Assembly (NCBI RefSeq): GCF_000731095.1
Contig: NZ_JMTZ01000026.1
Coordinates: 1 to 46,489 of the forward strand
Source of the DNA: Lysobacter antibioticus
GTDB taxonomy: Bacteria; Pseudomonadota; Gammaproteobacteria; Xanthomonadales; Xanthomonadaceae
Length of the DNA: 46,489 nt
Reading direction: 5' to 3'
This document shows positions 1-7,712 of the stretch, piece by piece. Position 1 is the stretch's first letter. The number at the start of each line of letters is the position of its first letter. The notes under the pieces were generated by a model that worked only from the letters and a program-made list of their open reading frames with translations, searched no databases and had not been told where the DNA came from. Made by a program: the position numbers and the translations under genes.

Positions 1-129
1 GACCGAAGGGAATCCAGACGGACTTTTGTTGCTTATGACAAAAGAAAGTAACCCGCTGCTTTAGTGGCGGAAGCTTTTGGCGTTTGATCTTGATGTTGCT
101 TGAGCGACACGCCGCGAGACCGTTGCAGC

Positions 130-155
130 GCGGTCGCGGCTTGCGCCGCTCCTAC
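130..155 (-). repeat. REP-like palindromic element, copy 1
   Basis: On the minus strand it reads GTAGGAGCGGCG followed by CAAGCCGCGACCGC. The GAGCGGCG and CGCCGC/GCCGCG parts can form a short stem-loop. The same unit recurs at 215-240, 4309-4357, 4394-4417 and 4479-4504, always outside genes. The GTAG head matches REP elements known from Stenotrophomonas and other xanthomonads, which are usually spread by RAYT transposases. Confidence 0.7.
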
Positions 156-214
156 CCCCGCGTAAGTACGCCGCTTCGATGAGCGACGTCGGCGTTGTCG
201 CCTTTGCGCGTCCC

Positions 215-240
215 GCGGTCGCGGCTCACGCCGCTCCTAC
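215..240 (-). repeat. REP-like palindromic element, copy 2
   Basis: Minus-strand reading is GTAGGAGCGGCG then TGAGCCGCGACCGC, nearly the same as the copy 60 bp to the left and in the same orientation. It lies just downstream of the ispB stop codon and could form an RNA hairpin in the ispB transcript. Confidence 0.7.
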
Positions 241-295
241 AGGGGAAGGGGGCACCTCTCCAATGCAAATACTGCGATAGCGCAACTACCGCGAC

Positions 296-1294
296 TCAGT
301 GATCGCGGCTGACCGCATACCGCGCCAAACCGCGCAGGGCGACGGTGTAGTCGTTCTCTTCCAGCGCGTCCAATGCGGCTTCGGCCGCGGCGGCGTAATC
401 GCAGGCACGCTTACGGCTGTAGTCGAGGCCGCCGGTGGCGTGGATCGCCGCCAGCACTTCCGGCATGGCTTCGGTGTCGCCGTGTTCGACCGCGGCACGC
501 AGGCGTGCGCGGGTGGTGTCGTCGCTGTGGGCGATCGCATGGATCAAAGGCAGGGTGGCCTTGCCTTCGGCGAGGTCGTCGCCGAGGTTCTTGCCCAGGG
601 TCTGGGCATCGGAGGCGTAATCGAGCACGTCGTCGGCGATCTGGAAGGCATAGCCCAGGGCCATGCCGTAGTCGTGCATGCGTTGCTGCACTTCGGCGTC
701 GGCACCGGCCAGCACTGCGCCCAGGCGGGTGGCGGCGGCGAACAACACCGCGGTCTTGCGCTCGATCACGCGCAGGTAGGCGGTTTCGTCGGTGTCGGGG
801 TTGCGCACGTGCAGCAGCTGCAGCACTTCGCCTTCGGCGATCTGGTTGGTGGTGTCGGCGAGGATCTTCATCACTTCCAGGCGGTCGAGTTCGACCATCA
901 ACTGGAAGCTGCGCGAATACAGGAAATCGCCGACCAGCACGCTGGCGGCGTTGCCCCAGACCGCATTGGCGGTCTTGCGCCCGCGGCGCAGGTCGGACTC
1001 GTCGACCACGTCGTCGTGCAGCAGGGTGGCGGTGTGGATGAATTCGACCACCGCGGCGAGCTGGTGCGCGTCCGGGCCGCGGTGATTCAGGGCGCCGGCG
1101 GCGAGCAGCAACAGCATCGGCCGCAGGCGCTTGCCGCCTGCGCCGACGATGTATTCGGCGACCTGGTTGATCAGTACCACGTCGGAAGACAGGCGTCGGC
1201 GGATCAGCGCATCGACGGCTGCCATGTCGTCACGGGCCAGGGATTGGATAGTCGCCAAATCGGCGACGGACATGGTCGTGGCGCTGGGAGGCAT
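296..1294 (-). CDS. ispB: Polyprenyl (octaprenyl) diphosphate synthase
   Basis: This cytoplasmic trans-prenyltransferase chain-extends farnesyl diphosphate with isopentenyl diphosphate to make the long side chain of ubiquinone. The 332-residue protein has both aspartate-rich motifs of the family: DDVVD after HTATLLH near residue 95, and DDVLD after YAFQIA near residue 220. GGKRLRP near residue 55 is the usual IPP-binding region, and the length is normal for IspB. The start given is the longest; an in-frame ATG seven codons later (MSVADLATIQ) is equally plausible. The gene stands alone here, with REP-like elements downstream. Exact chain length (C40 in most xanthomonads) is inferred from family and lineage, not readable by eye. 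Confidence 0.93.
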   Translation of the reverse strand: MPPSATTMSVADLATIQSLARDDMAAVDALIRRRLSSDVVLINQVAEYIVGAGGKRLRPMLLLLAAGALNHRGPDAHQLAAVVEFIHTATLLHDDVVDESDLRRGRKTANAVWGNAASVLVGDFLYSRSFQLMVELDRLEVMKILADTTNQIAEGEVLQLLHVRNPDTDETAYLRVIERKTAVLFAAATRLGAVLAGADAEVQQRMHDYGMALGYAFQIADDVLDYASDAQTLGKNLGDDLAEGKATLPLIHAIAHSDDTTRARLRAAVEHGDTEAMPEVLAAIHATGGLDYSRKRACDYAAAAEAALDALEENDYTVALRGLARYAVSRDH

Positions 1295-2039
1295 GGGACG
1301 GCCGAGTGGTTGGAATCGCGATTATAGAGTGTGAGCGCCGTCGAGCTTAAGCCTGCGTCGCAGGCCGCGAAGTCCCGGAGAAGTTCCCAATGATCTTGGC
1401 CGTGGTCCGGCAGGCACTGCCGAATGCCCAGCGGAGCCGGCAGGGGCCTGGATTCGCCGCGATCTTCGCTCGATCCTGCGGCCGGGACGCGGCGCTTGGA
1501 GGCGTTCCCAGGCCTGCCTCTCGGTCGCCACGCCATCGGATGCCGCGGCGGGCCTGGCCCGGCGAGACGATTTAAGTGCCTGATAGGGCAGGGATTGGGC
1601 GGCGGCCGCCGCAGGGGTCTGGCTGCCGGCCCTCGCCCGAGGCTCCCCACATGCTGGGTGGCGATGCTCGTATGCCCCGCATCCGTTCGCCGCACCTTCG
1701 TCGGCCTGGGCGGCCCAGCAGGAGCGCTGTCGTGCCGAACCTCGTTCATCCGATCCGCCGGCTTGGTCGCCGGCCCGCGGGCCGATGGCGCCGGCGCGCC
1801 TGCGACAACCGGACTCACCACCGCAGCGGCCGGATCGGGCCGGACGCCCATCGAATGCGCCGGCCGCGACCGCGACAACGACCACGTTGTCGACATTGGC
1901 TCCCTGGTCTGGGCCCCGTTCGGCAGGCCATTTCTAGGGTCAGCCCTAATGGAACCGGGCCGGGAGCGCGGACTAGGCTGCGTGCATTCGTGGCGACTCC
2001 CTCGAAGGGCCCGCCTATCCCCCGCGTCGGAGAACGATC
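1295..2039. other. Long GC-rich intergenic region
   Basis: About 745 bp between the divergent ispB and the HExxH-protein gene. Several overlapping open frames run through it on both strands, as expected for very GC-rich DNA, but none shows a recognisable domain or a good start. I see no tRNA-like or repeat structure. The right end carries a possible promoter, listed separately. An unrecognised small gene or RNA is possible. Confidence 0.4.
1935..1979 (+). promoter_or_regulatory. Possible promoter/operator before the HExxH-protein gene
   Basis: A 14-bp inverted repeat, TAGGG-TCAG-CCCTA (1935-1948), is followed at once by GGAACC (1951-1956) and, 17 bp on, by TAGGCT (1974-1979). GGAAC with a 16-17 bp spacer resembles the -35 region of ECF sigma factor promoters. 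The site lies 60-100 bp upstream of the ATG at 2040. Function is inferred from pattern and position only. Confidence 0.35.
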
Positions 2040-3647
2040 ATGGCCATCGATGGCGTCAAGACCACGCAAGTCCTCGACCGCGACTTCGGTGTGTTCGATA
2101 CCGCCAGGCAGGGCGACCCGAGCAAGGCCGACGGCAAGATCAGCCAGGAAGACCTGCAGGCGGTCGCCGACAACGTCGACAACAAGTTCACGCCCGAGCA
2201 GCAGCAGGCGGCGAAGGACGTGCTCGGCAGCCTGGCCGTGCGCAGCTTCCTCGACGTCGGCGCCGGCAAGGGCGAAGTCGACGGCACCATCGGCCGCGGC
2301 GACGTCACCGGCGCGATGGAGTCGATCAAGAACGGCAACTACACCAGCGAATTGCTCGACACCGCGGCCGGCCGCGGGCGCTCGGACGGGTTCGCGAGCA
2401 AGGACGACGTCATCGCCGCGCTCAACGACCCGGGCGTGCCGCAGCAGGTCAAGGACACGTTGCAACTGGCCCGCACCGGCGACCCCGGCGAGCTCAACGA
2501 CCTGATCAAGGGCTTGAAGGAAGACGGCTACAAGGCCGGCAGCGAGTTGTACAACTCCGCCGAGTTCAAAGCCCTGTCGCCCGAGGACAAGAAGCTGGCG
2601 GCCGAGGTCTTCCGCGACGCCAAGGGCGACGCGGGGACCACCAACGACCTGCTCAAGCAGATCAAGGACCCCTCGTTCCAGGCGCTGACCGCGCCGCAGA
2701 AGAGCGCCAAGCTCGAAGAATTCGCCCTGACCCATTCGGCCGAATTCAAGGCCTTGCCGGCCGCCGACCAGAAGAACATCACCGACGCACTGGCCGGCCG
2801 CAAGTCCACCGACACGGCCTTGCCGAAGGCTTTGCACGACCTGATCGAGGACAAGAAATTCTCCGAACTCTCGGCCGGCGACAAGACCGCGGTGCTGAGC
2901 CAGGCCAAGAACTATCCGGATTCGCGCTCAGTCTCGAACATGGAGCGCACCCTGCAGAAGGAGTGGTTCCAGGACCAGGACGGCGGCGACAAACAGCGTT
3001 CGCTGAAGCTGGTCGCGCACCTGTCGCAGCACGACAGCGGCGATCGGGCGATCATCGACAACACCTTGAACCGTTTCCTCTCCCCGGATTCGGACTATGA
3101 GCTCGAGTGGAAGGCCATCCCGGACGAGGGCGGCAACACCACCTACGGTTACGCCGACGACGAAACCCTGACCTTGAACGCCAACAAGGTGCCGGCCGAC
3201 AACAACCGGGTCAGCGGCAGCGACGCCGAAGCGGTGATCGAGAACACCACCGCGCACGAGGTCAGCCATTTGGTGAACGGCGACGAGACCAACCAGACCT
3301 TCGACTACCTCAACGAGGAATACCGCGCCTGGTACGTCGGCTACATGGCCGAGAACGGCAAGCCGCCGAGCAACGAAGAGGCGGCGGACCGTTGGGAATA
3401 TTTCCTTAACCCGAGCGGCGGCTATGCCGACTATGCTCACGGCATCCAGAGAGACTGGTGGTGGGACACCGACGGCGCGCTCGACAAGCCCGAGGAAGCC
3501 GCCAAGATCTTCGATACCCTGAGCCAGCTGACCGGCCTCAAGGTCGATGCGAGCAACTATCAGTCCGTCCTGAGCGATACGAGCAAATGGAAGACCAAGC
3601 CGTCCGATCCTGCCGCCTCGGTGCCGCCCGGAGACCGGGACAACTGA
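2040..3647 (+). CDS. Putative EF-hand-like / HExxH metallopeptidase-like protein
   Basis: I do not recognise a named family. The 535-residue product has no signal peptide. Its N-terminus has acidic, EF-hand-like loops (about residues 13-40, with D-x-D spacing and KADGKISQEDL, and again near residues 75-95, GKGEVDGTIGRGDV). A long charged helical middle follows, with repeated phrases such as SAEFKAL in two places. Near residue 406 is HEVSH, a zinc-peptidase-type HExxH motif, with acidic residues shortly after (NGDE, LNEEYRAW) that could supply a third ligand. The ATG has a good ribosome site (GGAGAA, about 6 nt upstream). No secretion gene is adjacent, so a role as a secreted effector or toxin-like protease is speculative. 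Confidence 0.6.
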   Translation: MAIDGVKTTQVLDRDFGVFDTARQGDPSKADGKISQEDLQAVADNVDNKFTPEQQQAAKDVLGSLAVRSFLDVGAGKGEVDGTIGRGDVTGAMESIKNGNYTSELLDTAAGRGRSDGFASKDDVIAALNDPGVPQQVKDTLQLARTGDPGELNDLIKGLKEDGYKAGSELYNSAEFKALSPEDKKLAAEVFRDAKGDAGTTNDLLKQIKDPSFQALTAPQKSAKLEEFALTHSAEFKALPAADQKNITDALAGRKSTDTALPKALHDLIEDKKFSELSAGDKTAVLSQAKNYPDSRSVSNMERTLQKEWFQDQDGGDKQRSLKLVAHLSQHDSGDRAIIDNTLNRFLSPDSDYELEWKAIPDEGGNTTYGYADDETLTLNANKVPADNNRVSGSDAEAVIENTTAHEVSHLVNGDETNQTFDYLNEEYRAWYVGYMAENGKPPSNEEAADRWEYFLNPSGGYADYAHGIQRDWWWDTDGALDKPEEAAKIFDTLSQLTGLKVDASNYQSVLSDTSKWKTKPSDPAASVPPGDRDN

Positions 3648-3727
3648 GTCTGTCCGGTGGCATCCTCCAGGTACTGTTCCTGGGGTGGGTTGCGACCGCT
3701 ACTTCCGCTTGCAGCAAGGAGATTGCG

Positions 3728-4276
3728 ATGGACGCCAATACCAGCGCCGATGTAGTTGCCGAAGTCAGCGCCGCCGCGCTGCGCGACCACGGCTGGAGCA
3801 AGGACCAGATCGAAGTCGGCTCGACCCAGGCCCTGGACCTGGCCGGCTGCCGTTTCTACCGCGTCTCCAACCGCGCCCGCGCCGGCCAGCAGCCGGCCGA
3901 TTACGCGGTCCTGCCGGACGGTTCGCTGGTCAGTGGCACCCAGGCCGGTGGCGCCAACGGCGCCGAAGCCGTGCTGCGCAGCTGCGGCCAGAACGCCCCG
4001 GCCGAATGGTGGGCCCAGGTCGTCTCGCGGTTCGCGGCGGTCGGCGGGGTCATGGTCGACGAAAACGCGCCCTCGGCGATCCGCCGCATCCGCAAGTCCG
4101 GCGTCAGCTCGTACGCGCCCACCCTGCAGCCCAACGGCAACACCAAGGTGCTGACCTTCTACAGCAACGACTACGAACGCAGCACCACCTATCGGGTGAC
4201 CGCTACCCTCGACGCCGCCGGCAAACTCAGCGTCGACAAGACCGCATTGACGGCCAAGGCCGAAGCCGCGCACTGA
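3728..4276 (+). CDS. Hypothetical protein (possible periplasmic/lipoprotein)
   Basis: Unrecognised 182-residue protein. The ATG chosen has an excellent ribosome site, AAGGAG at 3716-3721, six bases upstream. It contains two cysteines (AGCRFY and RSCGQ), a PADYAVLPDG stretch and a soluble, mixed alpha/beta-looking composition. Oddly, the codons just upstream in the same frame, from CTG at 3650, spell a hydrophobic segment ending TSAC-SK, very like a lipoprotein signal with lipobox. If an unusual CTG start is used, the protein would be an exported lipoprotein of 208 residues. It starts 80 bp after the HExxH-protein gene on the same strand, so the two may be cotranscribed. Confidence 0.6.
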   Translation: MDANTSADVVAEVSAAALRDHGWSKDQIEVGSTQALDLAGCRFYRVSNRARAGQQPADYAVLPDGSLVSGTQAGGANGAEAVLRSCGQNAPAEWWAQVVSRFAAVGGVMVDENAPSAIRRIRKSGVSSYAPTLQPNGNTKVLTFYSNDYERSTTYRVTATLDAAGKLSVDKTALTAKAEAAH

Positions 4277-4308
4277 AGCGTGGCCCGGGCCGTGCCGACG
4301 TCCACAGG

Positions 4309-4357
4309 GTAGGAGCGGCGTCCTACTGGATTTCCTGCGGTCACGAGCCGCGACCGC
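4309..4357 (+). repeat. REP-like element with insertion or mosaic
   Basis: GTAGGAGCGGCG at 4309-4320 begins like the other copies, but the usual TAAGCCGCGACC arm is displaced and appears as GAGCCGCGACCGC about 25 bases later. The spacing difference suggests a mosaic or a decayed pair of elements. Confidence 0.5.
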
Positions 4358-4393
4358 GCCGTCTCAACCTTGCGGCGACCCCGGTCGCCTCCT

Positions 4394-4417
4394 GTAGGAG
4401 CGGCGTAAGCCGCGACC
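4394..4417 (+). repeat. REP-like palindromic element
   Basis: GTAGGAGCGGCG-TAAGCCGCGACC, the cleanest copy in the window. GCGGCG pairs imperfectly with GCCGC to give a small hairpin. It has the same orientation as its neighbours at 4309 and 4479. Confidence 0.75.
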
Positions 4418-4478
4418 AAGGGACGCGCAGAAATCGCCTTGCCCGACGTCACTGATCGAAGCCGCGAACTATCGCGGG

Positions 4479-4504
4479 GTAGGAGCGCCGCAAGCCGCGA
4501 CCGC
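4479..4504 (+). repeat. REP-like palindromic element
   Basis: GTAGGAGCGCCG followed by CAAGCCGCGACCGC; one base differs from the common GAGCGGCG core. It is the third element of a cluster upstream of ssb. Confidence 0.7.
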
Positions 4505-4832
4505 CATGCCCGACCCACTGCGTAAGGACGGCGGCCCCTGAGACGGGCCTCTGACAGACAGGCCCCGCGACGGCGCACGCGCACACCTCCGCCAGCCAGG
4601 CCCGTTCTAGGCTCCCATCCCGGCAACGCCCCGACGGCCACCGGAATCCTGGCCAACCCAGGCTCCCCGTTTGGCCCAGATCCATACCTCACAAGCCACA
4701 GACCCAAGCCAGCCAAGCCTCCAGCCCCGCTCAGCCCGCTCAGCTCGCCTGCGGTCAGGGCATCCCCCGGACACCACCATCGGACAAACCCCACCCCAAA
4801 CCGCGCCCGGCGCCGATGGCCGGGGAGGCCGC

Positions 4833-4838
4833 TATAAT
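4833..4838 (+). promoter_or_regulatory. Probable -10 box of the ssb promoter
   Basis: A perfect TATAAT hexamer in otherwise very GC-rich DNA, 43 bp before the ssb ATG. No good TTGACA is visible at 16-18 bp upstream, so the -35 element is weak or absent. Position and rarity of such a hexamer here support the call. Confidence 0.5.
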
Positions 4839-4880
4839 CCATCATCCCGGCCGTACCCCCGGCAATATGTAAGGAATCCC

Positions 4881-5411
4881 ATGGCACGCGGCATCAACAA
4901 GGTCATCCTGGTCGGCAACCTCGGCAACGATCCTGAGACCAAATACACCCAGGGCGGCATGGCCGTGACCACCCTCAGCCTGGCCACCACCAGCGTCCGC
5001 AAGGACAAGGACGGCCAGACCCAGGAACGCACCGAATGGCACCGGGTCAAGCTGTTCGGCAAGCTCGGCGAGATCGCCGGCGAGTACCTGCGCAAGGGCC
5101 GCCAGGTCTACATCGAAGGCTCGATCCGCTACGACAAGTTCACCGGTCAGGACGGCGTCGAGAAGTACTTCACCGACATCATCGCCGACGAGATGCAGAT
5201 GCTCGGCGGTGGCGATGCGGGCGGCGGTGGCGGCGAACGCCCCGCGCGTTCCTCCGGCGGCGGTGGCGAGCGTTCCGCACGCCCGTCCGGCGGCGGCGGT
5301 GGCGGCGGTTACGGCGGCGGTCGCCAGGACTCCGCCCCGCGTCGCGAAGCGCCCCCGGCCAAGTCGAACGACTTCGGCGACGATTTCGCGGACGACGACA
5401 TTCCGTTCTGA
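4881..5411 (+). CDS. ssb: Single-stranded DNA-binding protein
   Basis: SSB coats single-stranded DNA during replication, repair and recombination and recruits partners through its C-terminal tip. The 176-residue product begins [15 protein letters not shown], the standard family start, with an OB fold to about residue 110. A glycine/arginine/serine-rich linker (about 115-160) follows, and the protein ends in the acidic tip DDDIPF, the partner-docking motif. The frame stays open upstream, but the start at 4881 is fixed by the conserved N-terminus and by AAGGAA nine bases upstream. It is monocistronic, closed by a strong terminator. Confidence 0.97.
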   Translation: MARGINKVILVGNLGNDPETKYTQGGMAVTTLSLATTSVRKDKDGQTQERTEWHRVKLFGKLGEIAGEYLRKGRQVYIEGSIRYDKFTGQDGVEKYFTDIIADEMQMLGGGDAGGGGGERPARSSGGGGERSARPSGGGGGGGYGGGRQDSAPRREAPPAKSNDFGDDFADDDIPF

Positions 5412-5437
5412 GTCGGCGCGCTCGATAGCTTTAATCG

Positions 5438-5469
5438 AAAAACGGGAGGCTTCGGCCTCCCGTTTTTTT
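5438..5469 (+). terminator. Rho-independent terminator of ssb
   Basis: ACGGGAGGC, a TTCG tetraloop and GCCTCCCGT form a perfect 9-bp stem, followed by a run of T. The stem starts about 30 bp after the ssb stop codon. A-residues on the left make it potentially bidirectional. Confidence 0.95.
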
Positions 5470-5470
5470 G

Positions 5471-5778
5471 TGTGGCCGCTAGGGGCTAGAGCTCGGCGCC
5501 GGAGGTGGTGATGCCCTAAGGCTCCTGCTTAGTTGCCCTGTGCTGAATGGGTGGTTGGACATAACGCGAGACTCTGCGAAATCCATAGTCTGCTCTTCAT
5601 TTCAAAACTAGCAGCGGCGAGATTGAGGCGTGGTCGGCGGCTCGTGCTTTTGCCGTTGTCATGTCCCTCGGATCTGCAGGCAGCCGATGTTATTTACGGA
5701 TTTTTTCGCAAATCTAAGAGCCAAATAGATAGCTTGAAGTTTTGAGAGCTAAATCCTTAGGATGAGCCCTGGGGTTGA
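5471..5778. other. Left edge of accessory island, no supported gene
   Basis: Base composition drops clearly after the ssb terminator (for example the AT-rich stretch 5690-5760), which suggests acquired DNA. A 70-codon open frame (5533-5745) is visible but has no ribosome site and no recognisable content. No clear direct repeat or integrase gene marks the boundary. Confidence 0.45.
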
Positions 5779-5961
5779 TGGATCAGTCAATTTGGTCAAG
5801 ACCAGAGACAATACGGAGGGGGCCTCAGAGCGCGGGTCCATCCTGCACTCGACCGAGCGCTTCATCATCTTGCCGCGGCGACATCTGGCAAAGATGTTGT
5901 CGCAGTGGAGCACTTTGACGACGTCGCTGTGCTGCGCAACGGAAAGGCGATAGCGAGTTGA
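5779..5961 (+). pseudogene. Possible truncated gene remnant before the cassette
   Basis: Reading frame 5779-5961 has no start codon but encodes a protein-like stretch: RALHHLAAATSGKDV, then VAVEHFDDVAVLRNGKA, then a stop. The second part looks like a beta-hairpin with an acidic ExxDD core, of the kind I associate with N-terminal nuclease-like domains of some large bacterial conflict proteins. I cannot verify that by search. If real, it is the 5' part of a gene broken when the downstream genes were inserted or the locus was rearranged. It ends 36 bp before the next gene. Confidence 0.3.
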
Positions 5962-5997
5962 GGATGGGACGCCATTGGACGTCTGAGCGGGAATGAC

Positions 5998-7323
5998 ATG
6001 AGCGAGCCCAAGATTCCAGAGAAGATCGAGAAACGTCTCAGGCTCAAGACGCTTCGGAAGGACTTGGAGCCCTTTGCGTGCGAGTTGTTAGAGCTCGCGT
6101 GTGCAGGTAGCCGCGAACTGTGGGATGAATTGAACTCCGAGCGGCTCAAGGCGGACGCGGACTTTCGGCGCAAGTTTCACGAGTTGGCCCACGAGGGGAT
6201 GTTTGCGGCTCAGGAAAGGATGGCTGCTCGTATCGCCACGGGAGAACCCTTGGATGTTTCTGAGGAACTGTTGTTCCGGGCAGTCGCTGATACCGTCGCG
6301 TGGGGAATGCTGGGCGGCCAGCTGTGCTATGCGCGCCGTATCTACAAGTCCCAGAGGCAGCCCGATCTGTCCCAGTCGAATTTCGAGTCTGTCCTTCGTG
6401 TGGCCCGGGAGCTTCGGGAGCAGGACCCTGGCTGCATGCCGCTTATCACCGACCTGACCTCCTTTGTCCAGGTGGGCGACATCATGAGCGTGTCGGCGGA
6501 CCGGCGTACTTCGTTCATCGAGGTCAAGGAAGGGAAGCACAACAAGCACGTGCTGGACCTAGCGATGTTCTACGAGGCCTCAGGTTGTGAGCATTTTCGC
6601 GAGATTGTCGAGAAAACGGAGAGCCCCAAGACCGTAAAGCAGATGAGGCGTATGTTACGTCAGAAAGCCCGCATGACTCACTTGCGAGATGTCATGGCTA
6701 CGGGTAGAGCGAAGGATCCAGACACAGGAGAGGAAGTCCGAATTCCAGAGCCGTTCTTTGAGATGGCAATTTGGGATGAGGCGCTGGTAAACCTCACTGA
6801 GAAGGCGAAAGAGACGCAGAGCTGGGCCTATGACGTGCAGGGGCCCATCTTCTTAGGCGCCTACGCAGGCGATTTGGCTTCACGCGGACATATGATGTTC
6901 CTCATGGCATTGAGTCTTGAGGGGGATGTGGAGCAGGACTACCAAATCATTCGATTGACAGATTGCATGCATGTCCCCTTGGCGCCGCCGGTGTTCTCCG
7001 GGGCTCTGGCGGATGAGGTCAAGATGGATCTGGTCTTCGGGCGCATGAATGTCTGCGTTGCTGTTTCTATTCCACGGTTGATCGAAGTGTGTGAGATGGC
7101 GGGGATGGACGTGCGCTACGCGACACGAAAAGAGCTTGGGCGAGCGAAGGCCGCCGGTGTCGAGCCGATCGTTCATCGGGGCAAGGGATTGATGTTCTCA
7201 CTCGCTGGCAAGGAAACAATGTTGCTAGCGGGTGTGATCTTCCGAGCTCTATTTCATGGTCAGCAGCCCGAGTCGGTCTTGCGGCAGTATTTGGAGAACA
7301 GCGACCTGTTGAGTTCGGGTTAA
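5998..7323 (+). CDS. Cassette gene A: protein with PD-(D/E)xK-like nuclease motif
   Basis: No named family recognised. The 441-residue soluble protein has a predicted helical N-terminus (residues 1-145), then a segment that looks like a PD-(D/E)xK nuclease core: GDIMSV with Asp161 on one strand and SFIEVKEGK with Glu175 and Lys177 on the next, 13 residues on. A basic helix-rich region follows (about 205-235), then a mixed alpha/beta C-terminal half. No membrane segment or signal peptide. It is first of three same-strand genes: 8 bp separate it from gene B, and B overlaps C. Codon use is less GC-biased than in flanking genes, consistent with transfer. Nuclease activity and a defence role are inference from motif and island context. 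Confidence 0.6.
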   Translation: MSEPKIPEKIEKRLRLKTLRKDLEPFACELLELACAGSRELWDELNSERLKADADFRRKFHELAHEGMFAAQERMAARIATGEPLDVSEELLFRAVADTVAWGMLGGQLCYARRIYKSQRQPDLSQSNFESVLRVARELREQDPGCMPLITDLTSFVQVGDIMSVSADRRTSFIEVKEGKHNKHVLDLAMFYEASGCEHFREIVEKTESPKTVKQMRRMLRQKARMTHLRDVMATGRAKDPDTGEEVRIPEPFFEMAIWDEALVNLTEKAKETQSWAYDVQGPIFLGAYAGDLASRGHMMFLMALSLEGDVEQDYQIIRLTDCMHVPLAPPVFSGALADEVKMDLVFGRMNVCVAVSIPRLIEVCEMAGMDVRYATRKELGRAKAAGVEPIVHRGKGLMFSLAGKETMLLAGVIFRALFHGQQPESVLRQYLENSDLLSSG

Positions 7324-7331
7324 GCGGAGAA

Positions 7332-7712
7332 TTGTCAGCCGTGAGGGACCACAATCTCAATCCGCCGAAGAAGAAGCTCCCGCCCTTAGTCAAGGTCAAG
7401 CTGGCGTCGGTAGCGCTGGCGGCCGTATTGTTTGACCGCATGACTGACAAGGACGCCGGCCGCTTCCTTCGCGAAGCTACCGGCACTCAATGGTCATTGC
7501 GGACCTGCATGCAGTACCTGTCCGGCAAGGAAGCGCTGGCGGCGACAGCCGCATTGCACGTGGACTGGACGGAGGACAGCATGACCAAGCAGGCCTTGAA
7601 GCAGATGACGAAGGTGGCGGCCTTCGCCGTGGCCAATACCCACCCCAAGAACACGCCATTGTGCGGCAGCGATCTGGCAAAGCAGTACCGGGAGGCGCGG
7701 CTGGATGAGTGA
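7332..7712 (+). CDS. Cassette gene B: small hypothetical protein
   Basis: A 126-residue, mostly helical, basic protein with no recognised domain. Residues 22-55 (VKLASVALAAVLFDRMTDKD) could be an amphipathic or buried helix, followed by a helical hairpin around GTQWSLRTCMQYLSGKEAL. The start is uncertain. TTG at 7332 gives 126 residues but is very close to GGAG at 7326-7329. GTG at 7341, 11 bases after that GGAG, gives 123 residues and is perhaps better. The gene sits between A and C, with its last 8 bp overlapping the start of C, so translational coupling is likely. It may be an accessory or partner subunit; that is inference. Confidence 0.6.
   Translation: MSAVRDHNLNPPKKKLPPLVKVKLASVALAAVLFDRMTDKDAGRFLREATGTQWSLRTCMQYLSGKEALAATAALHVDWTEDSMTKQALKQMTKVAAFAVANTHPKNTPLCGSDLAKQYREARLDE

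Larger units (their letters stand above)
1..295. other. Intergenic region downstream of ispB
   Basis: No convincing gene is seen in this stretch. It holds two copies of a short GC-rich palindromic element, listed separately, and moderately AT-richer DNA at its left end. The ispB gene ends at its right edge, so it is the 3' flank of that gene. A protein-coding gene running in from the left cannot be excluded but no long open frame supports one. Confidence 0.5.
4277..4880. other. Intergenic region before ssb, rich in REP-like elements
   Basis: Six hundred bases without a supported gene. The left part holds three REP-like palindromes (listed separately). The right part is proline-codon-rich in the ssb frame, which is an artefact of GC skew: the conserved SSB N-terminus begins only at 4881. 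TATAAT at 4833-4838, in ggccgcTATAATcc, fits an extended -10 promoter box for ssb about 45 bp upstream of its start. Confidence 0.5.

Noticed and set aside
1204-1896. Overlapping minus-strand frames upstream of ispB, up to 230 codons.
   Set aside because: They run through the ispB start in another frame and give low-complexity products; no evidence for a gene.
5533-5745. A 70-codon plus-strand frame at the island edge.
   Set aside because: No ribosome site and no recognisable content; likely chance in lower-GC DNA.
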